The position numbers were made by a program, and so were the translations under genes. A DNA stretch of 64,000 nucleotides from Anaerocolumna sp047777345 (GTDB lineage: Bacteria > Bacillota > Clostridia > Lachnospirales > Lachnospiraceae). The stretch lies in contig JBKEEJ010000006.1 of assembly GCA_047777345.1 (NCBI GenBank), forward strand, positions 62,001 to 126,000. Reading direction: 5' to 3'. The first letter of the stretch is position 1. Each line of letters opens with the position of its first letter. Below, piece after piece: positions 57,648 to 64,000 of the stretch. The notes beneath the pieces were generated by a model. The model worked only from the letters and a program-made list of their open reading frames with translations. It did not search any database and was not told where the DNA came from.

Positions 57648-58712
57648 TTATTTACGAAATATGTGTATGGTGCCTTCGTCATTTAACTTCTTAAGTATAG
57701 TGGCCGTAACCGGTAAAAGGAAAATACCAACCACGCCTAGGAGCTGGGCTCCCACAAAGATACAGACTAAAGTAACCACCGGATGCAAACCGATTTGCTG
57801 TCCCACAATTTTAGGCTCCAGAGTTTGTCTTACTGCCGTTATTATGATATACAATATAAGAATTCCAATACCCATAGAATTGTTACCAAAAATAAAGGAT
57901 ATTACAGACCAGGGCAGTAATACGGCTCCTGTACCCAATATGGGAAGTATATCGATAAAAGCTACCAGCGCTGCCACCACGAAAGGATGAGGTACTCTAA
58001 GAATTGCAAAACCAAGGGATAATTCTAAAAATGTGATAATTATTATAGTGGTATAGGCTTTTATAAATTTGCCCAGAGTTCCCATTACATTATTCTTTAA
58101 GTTAACTATCATTTCCCTTTTCTCAGCGGAAAACTGCTTTAGCACAAAATTGGCAATGCGGTGATAATCTATTGTAAAGAAGAAAGAAGATACAATGGTA
58201 AATATAAAATTAATCAATATGGACGGGACCTTTGCGGCAAATCCCGTTATGGTTCCCACAACTGTGGAAGATGCTTTTGACAGAAAGGTAAATATAGATT
58301 CGTTAATGTTATTTAAAACATCTTCCAGATAATTTTCAATATCCGGCAATTGTTTTAGCAACTCATCCGTGCCGTTAATAACCACCGGTTCAATAGAGTC
58401 TTTGTATATCTTGGGAAGCTGATAAAATAAATTCTGCAAAAACAAAAATACTCTGGTGGTTAATAAGACGGTTAAAAACGCAATAAAACTGTAAAAAATG
58501 AGAAGAATAAAGATAGAAACAAAAGTCCGCCGTAAATGCAGTTTTTTGGACAACAAATCAATGAATGGCTTTAAAACAGCCGCAACAATCAAACCGATGA
58601 CAAATGGCATCAATAAGGGCAAAAGATATTTAATACCGAAAAAAACAAGTCCCAGTATAACTGCATAATATAAAAAACGTATCAAAAACGCCTTTTGTTT
58701 ATCTAAATTCAT
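57648..58712 (-). CDS. AI-2E family membrane transporter (second copy)
   Basis: A 354-residue paralogue of the family seen at 51032: helices at about 12-30 and 33-50, a soluble segment near 95-150, then the C-terminal set with HPFVVAALVAFIDILPILGT, followed by GAVLLPW, and PKIVGQQIGLHPVVTL. AGGAG stands ahead of the ATG. It shares only family-level similarity with the first copy, so this is not a recent duplication. Substrate unknown. Confidence 0.88.
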   Translation of the reverse strand: MNLDKQKAFLIRFLYYAVILGLVFFGIKYLLPLLMPFVIGLIVAAVLKPFIDLLSKKLHLRRTFVSIFILLIFYSFIAFLTVLLTTRVFLFLQNLFYQLPKIYKDSIEPVVINGTDELLKQLPDIENYLEDVLNNINESIFTFLSKASSTVVGTITGFAAKVPSILINFIFTIVSSFFFTIDYHRIANFVLKQFSAEKREMIVNLKNNVMGTLGKFIKAYTTIIIITFLELSLGFAILRVPHPFVVAALVAFIDILPILGTGAVLLPWSVISFIFGNNSMGIGILILYIIITAVRQTLEPKIVGQQIGLHPVVTLVCIFVGAQLLGVVGIFLLPVTATILKKLNDEGTIHIFRK

Positions 58713-58793
58713 TCTATCTCTCCTATTTTACCCGTATTTCAGGGATCATAAAATTACTTATTACTTAAATAATGGTTTGAATTTACCAGTCTG

Positions 58794-59417
58794 TCAAGAG
58801 TTTTTCATAACAATACTTTCAATATCATTGGCTACGTCTTCACAGGCATCACAGCATTTTTCCAGTTTGCCGTAAATTTCTGTCCAAACCATCAGCTCAA
58901 TAGGGTCTTTGGTTGTCTTATAAAGGTTACGTACCCCGTTAATATAGAGAGCATCCGCTTCTTCTTCCAGGCGATTGATCTCAATAATTTCCGAATGTAA
59001 TCTTTTGGATTTTTTAAAGTATTCGAACTCATCTAAGGCAACTTTCATAGAATTACAGCAATCAACAATCATTTCCGTAAAATCCAGTATTTCCGTGCGA
59101 ATGTTTTTTACGTTAAACATGTCAATGTATATCAGTACGTCTTCAATAGCGTCCGTAACATCATCAATTTTCTGTGACAGGCTTATAATGTCTTCTCTTT
59201 CAATAGGCGGTAAAAATTCTTTCACAAGTCTGTTCAGCAGGTCGTGTTTGGCAATATCGGCGGAATGTTCAATATTGTGCATCTCGCGAATTTTTTCACT
59301 CATTTCCTTAACATTAAATTCACGCAGGGTTTTATTTAAGATCTCAGCTGATTTTAATGAGAATTCTGATAAACTTGCAATAGCTTCAAAATAATTGTAT
59401 TCTTTTTTGCTTTTCAT
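58794..59417 (-). CDS. DUF47 PhoU-like regulator of the PiT transporter
   Basis: A 207-residue, all-helical PhoU-like (DUF47) protein: SKKEYNYFEAIASLSEFS at the start, then NIEHSADIAKHDLL, EDIISLSQKIDDVTDAIED with the E/D-rich metal sites, and RLEEEADALY. The frame is open to a TTG at 59510, but the GAGG there is too close; the ATG at 59417 matches the family start. Next to a PiT gene, such proteins are thought to regulate or assist phosphate uptake. Confidence 0.85.
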   Translation of the reverse strand: MKSKKEYNYFEAIASLSEFSLKSAEILNKTLREFNVKEMSEKIREMHNIEHSADIAKHDLLNRLVKEFLPPIEREDIISLSQKIDDVTDAIEDVLIYIDMFNVKNIRTEILDFTEMIVDCCNSMKVALDEFEYFKKSKRLHSEIIEINRLEEEADALYINGVRNLYKTTKDPIELMVWTEIYGKLEKCCDACEDVANDIESIVMKNS

Positions 59418-59555
59418 AAGTTTTGTACCTGTATTGCAGAATGCAATACAACCGCGAATCCGGTTGAAAGAAGGTAATTGCGGCTTCCTTTCTTTTTTAT
59501 TTTCTTTCAACCTCTATATTACAATTACAATATAAATAAGTTTCTATTTACCTAA

Positions 59556-60608
59556 TTAAAATATTTTCATAAATATATAAGCCATAAGATATCCTACCAC
59601 ACCACAACCGGGAAAGGTTAATATCCAGGCAGCTGCCATTTCCTGCACAACGCTCCAGTTCACGGAACTTAGGCGTTTGGAAGCTCCAACTCCCATAATT
59701 GCCGTGGTTTTGGTATGGGTAGTACTAACCGGCAAACCAAAAACAGATGATAATAATAAGCTGATGGCACCGGCCAAATCTGCACTGAATCCCTGATAGG
59801 TATCCATTTTTACCATTCCCATACCTACCGTCTTAATGATACGGTATCCGCCAATGGAAGTACCAAGAGCCATAATTACGGAACATAATACCATAAGCCA
59901 GACAGGAATCTGGAAGTTGTTAACATTACTCTGTCCGTTGGCAAGAAAAATACCAAGCATAAATACGCCCATAAATTTCTGGCCATCCTGGGCTCCATGC
60001 ATAAAGGCCATAAATGCTCCGCCCGTTATCTGCGCATATTGAAAAAACGGCCTGGATTTACGTCTGTCTATGTTTTTAAAAATTAAGACGATGAACCGGG
60101 TTGTTACAAATCCCAATGCAAACCCTAATAAGGTTGAAAGGAATAATCCGTAAATAACTTTAATCCATTCACCGCCGTTAATTCCGGAAATACCACCTTG
60201 CAGTGCAATTGCCGCACCGGAGATACCTGCAATAAGGGCATGGCTTTCACTGGTTGGAATACCAAAAGCCCATGCGGCTGTTGCCCAAATAACTATGGCA
60301 AATAATGCGGCGCATAATGCAATTAATGAATTTTTGGAATCACCGCCAAAATCAACCATATTATAAATGGTTTCAGCTACAGTGGCATTTACCAGAGTCA
60401 TTACAAAAACCCCTAAAAAATTGAATATGGCGGCCATAATAATTGCTTCTCTGGGACCAAGAGATCTTGTTGATACACAGGTAGCTATGGCATTCGGAGC
60501 ATCTGTCCATCCGTTTACCAATATGACACCCAGTGTAAGGACTACAGTAATTAATAAAGGTGGATTGCTTATTAACTGCTGTAAAAATTCACTCAAAGAA
60601 ATCGTCAT
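59556..60608 (-). CDS. pit: PiT family inorganic phosphate transporter
   Basis: A 350-residue integral membrane protein. The two PiT half-repeats are visible: NGWTDAPNAIATCVSTRSLG (about 32-51) and, late, LLLSSVFGLPVSTTHTKTTA. The conserved GIPTSESHALI and MHGAQDGQKFMGVF blocks are present. It takes up phosphate, often as a metal complex, with H+ or Na+. AAGGAG stands ahead of the ATG. The DUF47 gene follows after 138 bases. Divergent from a KdpDE-like system, with tandem boxes in between. Confidence 0.93.
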   Translation of the reverse strand: MTISLSEFLQQLISNPPLLITVVLTLGVILVNGWTDAPNAIATCVSTRSLGPREAIIMAAIFNFLGVFVMTLVNATVAETIYNMVDFGGDSKNSLIALCAALFAIVIWATAAWAFGIPTSESHALIAGISGAAIALQGGISGINGGEWIKVIYGLFLSTLLGFALGFVTTRFIVLIFKNIDRRKSRPFFQYAQITGGAFMAFMHGAQDGQKFMGVFMLGIFLANGQSNVNNFQIPVWLMVLCSVIMALGTSIGGYRIIKTVGMGMVKMDTYQGFSADLAGAISLLLSSVFGLPVSTTHTKTTAIMGVGASKRLSSVNWSVVQEMAAAWILTFPGCGVVGYLMAYIFMKIF

Positions 60609-60655
60609 AATCTTCTCCTTAAGTAATAAAAGATTTTTTTGTCAACAATTGTATT

Positions 60656-60713
60656 TTAACATGAATTTTACAATACTTCAACATTCTCGAAACTTCTTAA
60701 CACTTTCTTAACA
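60656..60713. promoter_or_regulatory. Tandem TTAACA-type boxes, possible OmpR/PhoP-family binding site
   Basis: On the plus strand: TTAACA at 60656, TTTACA at 60667 and TCAACA at 60678 are spaced exactly 11 bases apart. A second pair, TTAACA at 60697 and 60708, is also 11 apart. This spacing and sequence match the Bacillus PhoP box (TTAACA, 5 bases, TTAACA). It is upstream of the phosphate transporter and of the KdpDE-like genes. Confidence 0.5.
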
Positions 60714-60900
60714 CAACCGAATATACGTTTTTAATTAGTATTGCCACGTTTGCCATACTAAATCCGGGACAGGCATAATATGGTAAAATATTTGTTAAAA
60801 AAAAACAGTGTTTTTGACTGCTTTAGAAAATCAATTTTATTTTTACCTTGGCTGTTGTATAATAAAATCCGTAAACATTACATTGTGAAAGGTAAAAATT

Positions 60901-62433
60901 ATGCTATTTAAGAACGATAAAGCTCCAAACTGGAACCAGTTAAAAATATTGTTAATCGCAGTTAGTTCTGTTTTATTATCCTTAACCGCAGCAAAAGTAA
61001 CCCATAATAAAATAAATGTTATGATGATTTATTTTATAGCCATTATCCTGATATCCGAAATATCGGACAGCTACTTCTTTACTATTCTGTCCTCCATAAT
61101 CGGTACATTGGCGGTTACCTATTATTTTACCTATTCTGACTTTACCAAACTAATCAGACACGGATATTTATTTACCTTTTTTTCCATGCTGCTTGTATCC
61201 TTACTTTTTAACAGAAGCACTCATAAGCATAAGGAGCTTATGAAAAAAGCTGAGGAAAATGAAAAAAAATACAACCGGCTAAATGAAATCAACAACCAGC
61301 TGTTTTCCTTAAATTTCCTTGACGACATTATTGACCTGGCACTGGATTACATAGGTGAATTTACAAACAGCACTGTTATATATTATGAGAAATCACCACA
61401 ATTAGGCAACAGGGGGCATATTCGCTGTAAACATCCGGACCATGAAAAAATAATCCGATCCCATCATGAAGAATTTATCGCTGACTGGGTATTTCAAAAT
61501 AAAAAACCGGCAGGAATCGGCACCAGTTATCAGGGCATATCCAGTTGTACCTACCTACCATTAATTGCTCACAATACCATATGGGGTGTTATGGGAATTT
61601 TCCGGACCGGACAGGAAAAACCGGAACAAAATAACTTATCCTCCCTTAATCTGATTCTGTCCCAGGTTGCCATTGCCATAGAAAGGCAGCATCTGGCAGA
61701 TAATCAGCAACTGATACTGATAGAAACGGAAAAAGAAAAGATACGGGCCAATCTGTTAAGAGCCGTATCCCATGATCTTAGAACCCCCTTAACCGGCATA
61801 ATAGGTGCCAGCGAAACAATCTTAAAAAACAAGGAGCATTTAAAGAAAGAAGAAGAAATAAAATTGCTGGAATTTATCTATGAAGATTCCAACTGGCTTC
61901 TTCACATGGTGGAAAATCTGCTTTCCGTTACCAGAATCAGAGAAGGGGGCTCTGCGGTTAACAAAACGTCGGAGCCCTTGGAAGAAGTTGTAACAGAAGC
62001 CATTATGCGCATAAGGGATCGTTTCCCACAGGCTTCCATAGATGTCCAGATACCCAAGGACCTAATTATGATACCTATGGATGCCACTCTGATCGAACAG
62101 GTTATCATTAATTTACTGGAAAATGCCATAAAATATTCCGGAAGTACCAATCCCATTATTCTGCGCGTTGAACCCAAAGAGGATTTTGCCTTCTTTTATA
62201 TTATCGATGACGGCAGAGGAATCAGTATCAGCAGGCTCGAATCTATTTTTGACGGATTTTCCCGGGCGGATACGGTAAACAGCGATACCAACAAAGGATT
62301 GGGAATCGGTTTATCGATCTGCAAAACAATTGTCAATGCACACGGCGGCAATATCAGTGTCACAAACAAAGAAGGCGGAGGTGCCGTATTTACTTTTACT
62401 TTACCGTTAGAAGGGAGCATAAGCAATGAGTAG
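60901..62433 (+). CDS. KdpD-like sensor histidine kinase lacking the KdpD/Usp N-terminus
   Basis: A 510-residue sensor kinase: four transmembrane helices in a DUF4118-type block (about 15-105), a GAF-like domain (about 135-265), HisKA with phospho-acceptor His291 in VSHDLRTPLTG, and a HATPase with N-box LLENAIKYS, DDGRGIS and GLGIGLS. The topology is that of the C-terminal two thirds of KdpD, but the ATP-binding KdpD and Usp domains are absent. AAAGG precedes the ATG; TATAAT lies at 60858. The stop overlaps the response regulator by 8 bases. It may sense phosphate or another envelope cue and not K+; no kdp transporter genes are nearby. Confidence 0.88.
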   Translation: MLFKNDKAPNWNQLKILLIAVSSVLLSLTAAKVTHNKINVMMIYFIAIILISEISDSYFFTILSSIIGTLAVTYYFTYSDFTKLIRHGYLFTFFSMLLVSLLFNRSTHKHKELMKKAEENEKKYNRLNEINNQLFSLNFLDDIIDLALDYIGEFTNSTVIYYEKSPQLGNRGHIRCKHPDHEKIIRSHHEEFIADWVFQNKKPAGIGTSYQGISSCTYLPLIAHNTIWGVMGIFRTGQEKPEQNNLSSLNLILSQVAIAIERQHLADNQQLILIETEKEKIRANLLRAVSHDLRTPLTGIIGASETILKNKEHLKKEEEIKLLEFIYEDSNWLLHMVENLLSVTRIREGGSAVNKTSEPLEEVVTEAIMRIRDRFPQASIDVQIPKDLIMIPMDATLIEQVIINLLENAIKYSGSTNPIILRVEPKEDFAFFYIIDDGRGISISRLESIFDGFSRADTVNSDTNKGLGIGLSICKTIVNAHGGNISVTNKEGGGAVFTFTLPLEGSISNE

Positions 62434-63145
62434 AAAAGTCAGTATTCTTCTTGTTGAGGATGAACCGGTGATTTCGAATTTTATTGAGACTACACTTTCT
62501 GCCAACGAATATAAGGTTATTACATGCCGTACGGGCAAGGAAGCTCTTTCTCTGATTCCTTCTCATTGTCCGGATGTGGTTTTGCTGGATTTAGGCCTTC
62601 CTGACATGGATGGGACAAGGGTTCTAAAAGAGGTACGAAAGTGGTCTGAAACCCCTATCATTGTAGTTTCTGCCAGAGGAGACGAAACTACCAAAGTTGA
62701 AGCGCTGGATTTGGGTGCGGACGACTATATTACCAAGCCCTTCGGAACGTCGGAACTGTTAGCCAGAATCCGTACTGCCATACGGCATAAAAACAAACTG
62801 GAAGCCAGCAAAGGCGTCAGTGATACCTTTAAAGCCAAAGGATTATTTATTGACTTTAACAAATATCTGGTAACCGTAGACGGCTCAGAAGTCCATTTAA
62901 CCCAGATCGAATATAAACTGGTGTCCCTCTTAGCTCGCAATCCGGGTAAAGTACTTACCTACGATTACATAATATCCAAAATATGGGGTCCCTTTGCCGT
63001 AAAAGATAATAAAATTCTTCGTGTGAATATGGCCAATATACGAAGAAAGCTGGAGAAAAACCCGGTTGAACCGAAATATATCTTTACGGAAATCGGTGTG
63101 GGATACCGCATGGTAGAAGATGACGATGATACAAAAGCCCAATAA
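62426..63145 (+). CDS. OmpR-family response regulator (KdpE-like)
   Basis: A 239-residue regulator. Receiver domain with phospho-acceptor Asp55 (LLDLGLPD), switch residues and Lys in YITKPFG. The OmpR winged-helix DNA-binding domain follows from about 135 (KYLVTVDGSEVHLTQIEYKL, then RVNMANIRRKLE). It overlaps the kinase stop by 8 bases, and GAAGGGAG serves as ribosome site. A terminator hairpin starts 2 bases after the stop. OmpR-type proteins bind direct repeats, like the boxes at 60656-60713. Confidence 0.9.
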   Translation: MSRKVSILLVEDEPVISNFIETTLSANEYKVITCRTGKEALSLIPSHCPDVVLLDLGLPDMDGTRVLKEVRKWSETPIIVVSARGDETTKVEALDLGADDYITKPFGTSELLARIRTAIRHKNKLEASKGVSDTFKAKGLFIDFNKYLVTVDGSEVHLTQIEYKLVSLLARNPGKVLTYDYIISKIWGPFAVKDNKILRVNMANIRRKLEKNPVEPKYIFTEIGVGYRMVEDDDDTKAQ

Positions 63146-63146
63146 A

Positions 63147-63192
63147 GAAGTGCCCGCAAAGTCTGTTGCCAAACTTTGGGACACTTCCTTTT
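63147..63192. terminator. Terminator between the response regulator and the convergent surface protein gene
   Basis: GAAGTGCCCGCAAAGT (63147-63162) pairs with ACTTTGGGACACTTC (63173-63187), then CTTTTAT. Its arms have the CCGCAAA feature of the dispersed repeats but lack GAGCTG. Confidence 0.75.
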
Positions 63193-63238
63193 ATACTGTG
63201 ACTCTATGGATATATCTAATATATCTAAGGCTTTAAAT

Positions 63239-64000
63239 CTACTTTCCGACGGTAATCGAATTAAGCAGATATTCTCCTGCTGTGTAAACATCCGGAGTTT
63301 CTTCGTTGCCAACATCTGTAATCGTTACCTGGAACAGATAATTATCAACGGATAAATGATACAGAACTTGCTTCATTTCAATATTATTGTAAGTTAAAGA
63401 ATATTCTGTCTTAAGCGCAGAACCAAGGGTAGCTTCATAGTCGCTTTGCTTAAAATCTTTCAAATCTACAGTTATGCCGCGCTGAGCCATCTGTTGCTTT
63501 ACCAGGTCCTCGGTAACAATAGTTTTTAGCAGGCTTATATCATATTTCGGCATACCGGTTTTCATAATTGTTAAGGTTATATTGGAATTGCCTGAAGTAC
63601 CGTTCTTATTTTCCGGATAAAATAAAATGGATGCGCTGCCATCCTGTTCTCCCAATATTTCTTTTTTCCAGTCCTTCGGAACTACATAGGAAATTTTACC
63701 GTTCTTTTCCTCAATGGCCGTAAAAGGTGCATTCTTAACAAGAGGATTTACAGCTTCTTTTACGGTAACCTTGCAGGTATATTTCTTATTGCCAACTTTG
63801 GCTGTTATTACGGCGGTACCTGCTTTTTTTGCGGTCACTTTCCCGGAGCTGCTAACCGTTGCCACTGATTTTTTATTGGAACTCCAGGTGACCTTTTTCT
63901 TGGTTCCTGTTACTTTTAAAGTCGTGGATTTGCCAACTTCCAGTGTGATTGCTTTCTTATTTAGTTTAACTGTCGCGGCCTGTGCAACCGACACACTGTT
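63239..64000 (-). CDS. Exported protein with bacterial Ig-like (BIG2) domain, 5'-truncated by the window
   Basis: At least 253 residues; the frame stays open to the window edge, and NSVSVAQA looks like the end of a signal peptide. A BIG2/Ig-like domain follows directly (VKLNKKAITLEVGKSTTLKV, ending YTCKVTVKE). Then about 150 residues of unassigned alpha/beta sequence begin PFTAIEEKNGKISYVVPKDW, resembling PsbP/DUF1795-like folds of small exported proteins. The true start lies beyond 64000. Probably secreted or on the surface. Confidence 0.7.
   Translation of the reverse strand, partial: NSVSVAQAATVKLNKKAITLEVGKSTTLKVTGTKKKVTWSSNKKSVATVSSSGKVTAKKAGTAVITAKVGNKKYTCKVTVKEAVNPLVKNAPFTAIEEKNGKISYVVPKDWKKEILGEQDGSASILFYPENKNGTSGNSNITLTIMKTGMPKYDISLLKTIVTEDLVKQQMAQRGITVDLKDFKQSDYEATLGSALKTEYSLTYNNIEMKQVLYHLSVDNYLFQVTITDVGNEETPDVYTAGEYLLNSITVGK

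Noticed and set aside
60901..63145. Calling the two-component system kdpDE.
   Set aside because: The KdpD-specific N-terminal domains and the kdpFABC genes are missing, so the name would imply potassium control without support.

Overview
The window is AT-rich DNA from a strictly anaerobic Firmicute, most likely a Clostridia member of the Lachnospiraceae / Clostridium cluster XIVa type. This rests on strong AGGAGG-type ribosome sites, monomeric and sensory [FeFe] hydrogenases, AdhE, pyruvate phosphate dikinase, a DUF1292 protein, an RsiV/ECF pair, a dockerin-bearing esterase and the rRNA sequences. Most of it is orderly housekeeping chromosome. I see no prophage, insertion sequence, CRISPR array or conjugative element.

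Layout. 0.2-3.3 kb (-): glycan cluster with a GH125 mannosidase and two deacetylase-type esterases. 3.5-5 kb (+): ECF sigma factor and RsiV-like anti-sigma factor. 5.4-15.5 kb (-): ppdK, glyS, a lipoprotein, recO, a YqzL-like small gene, era and an M16C metalloprotease. 15.8-17.7 kb (+): lipid kinase and VanZ-like protein. 17.7-25.9 kb: nuclease-helicase fusion, pcrA and gltX (-), a DUF1292 protein (+), and small unknowns. 26.3 kb (+): secreted SGNH esterase with a type I dockerin. 27.4-32.9 kb (-): a complete rRNA operon in the order 16S-5S-23S, with a tRNA-like element that lacks an anticodon loop. 33.3-36 kb (+): MBOAT/SGNH surface acetylation pair, the MBOAT gene frameshifted. 36.1-44.4 kb (-): adhE-kinase-two thioredoxin-like ferredoxins-HydS-phosphatase-group B hydrogenase. 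44.7 kb: LysR regulator. 45.9-50.9 kb (-): ABC exporter with a large CARDB-like surface protein. 51-58.7 kb (-): two AI-2E permeases flanking a moxR-DUF58-transglutaminase operon in which moxR and the transglutaminase gene are frameshifted. 58.8-63.1 kb: DUF47-PiT phosphate uptake pair (-) divergent from a KdpDE-like two-component system (+). Right edge (-): a truncated Ig-like surface protein.

The most interesting system is the 8.3-kb cluster at 36142-44419. A PAS-containing [FeFe] hydrogenase homologue (HydS, putative H2/redox sensor) is encoded with a kinase-fold protein, a SpoIIE/PP2C phosphatase, two [2Fe-2S] thioredoxin-like ferredoxins, a second [FeFe] hydrogenase and the fermentative alcohol dehydrogenase AdhE. 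An 18-bp Rex-like operator lies in front of adhE. The reading is an operon that couples H2/NADH status to the choice between H2 and ethanol as electron sinks.

Other structural points: (i) three genes each broken by one extra base in a short A/T homopolymer, which may be sequence error rather than biology; (ii) a family of at least five terminator-like inverted repeats sharing the ends GRGCTGYNGCRNAAT; (iii) tandem TTAACA-type boxes at 11-bp spacing between the phosphate transporter and the KdpDE-like genes; (iv) inverted sequences flanking 16S and 23S rRNA that form processing stems.
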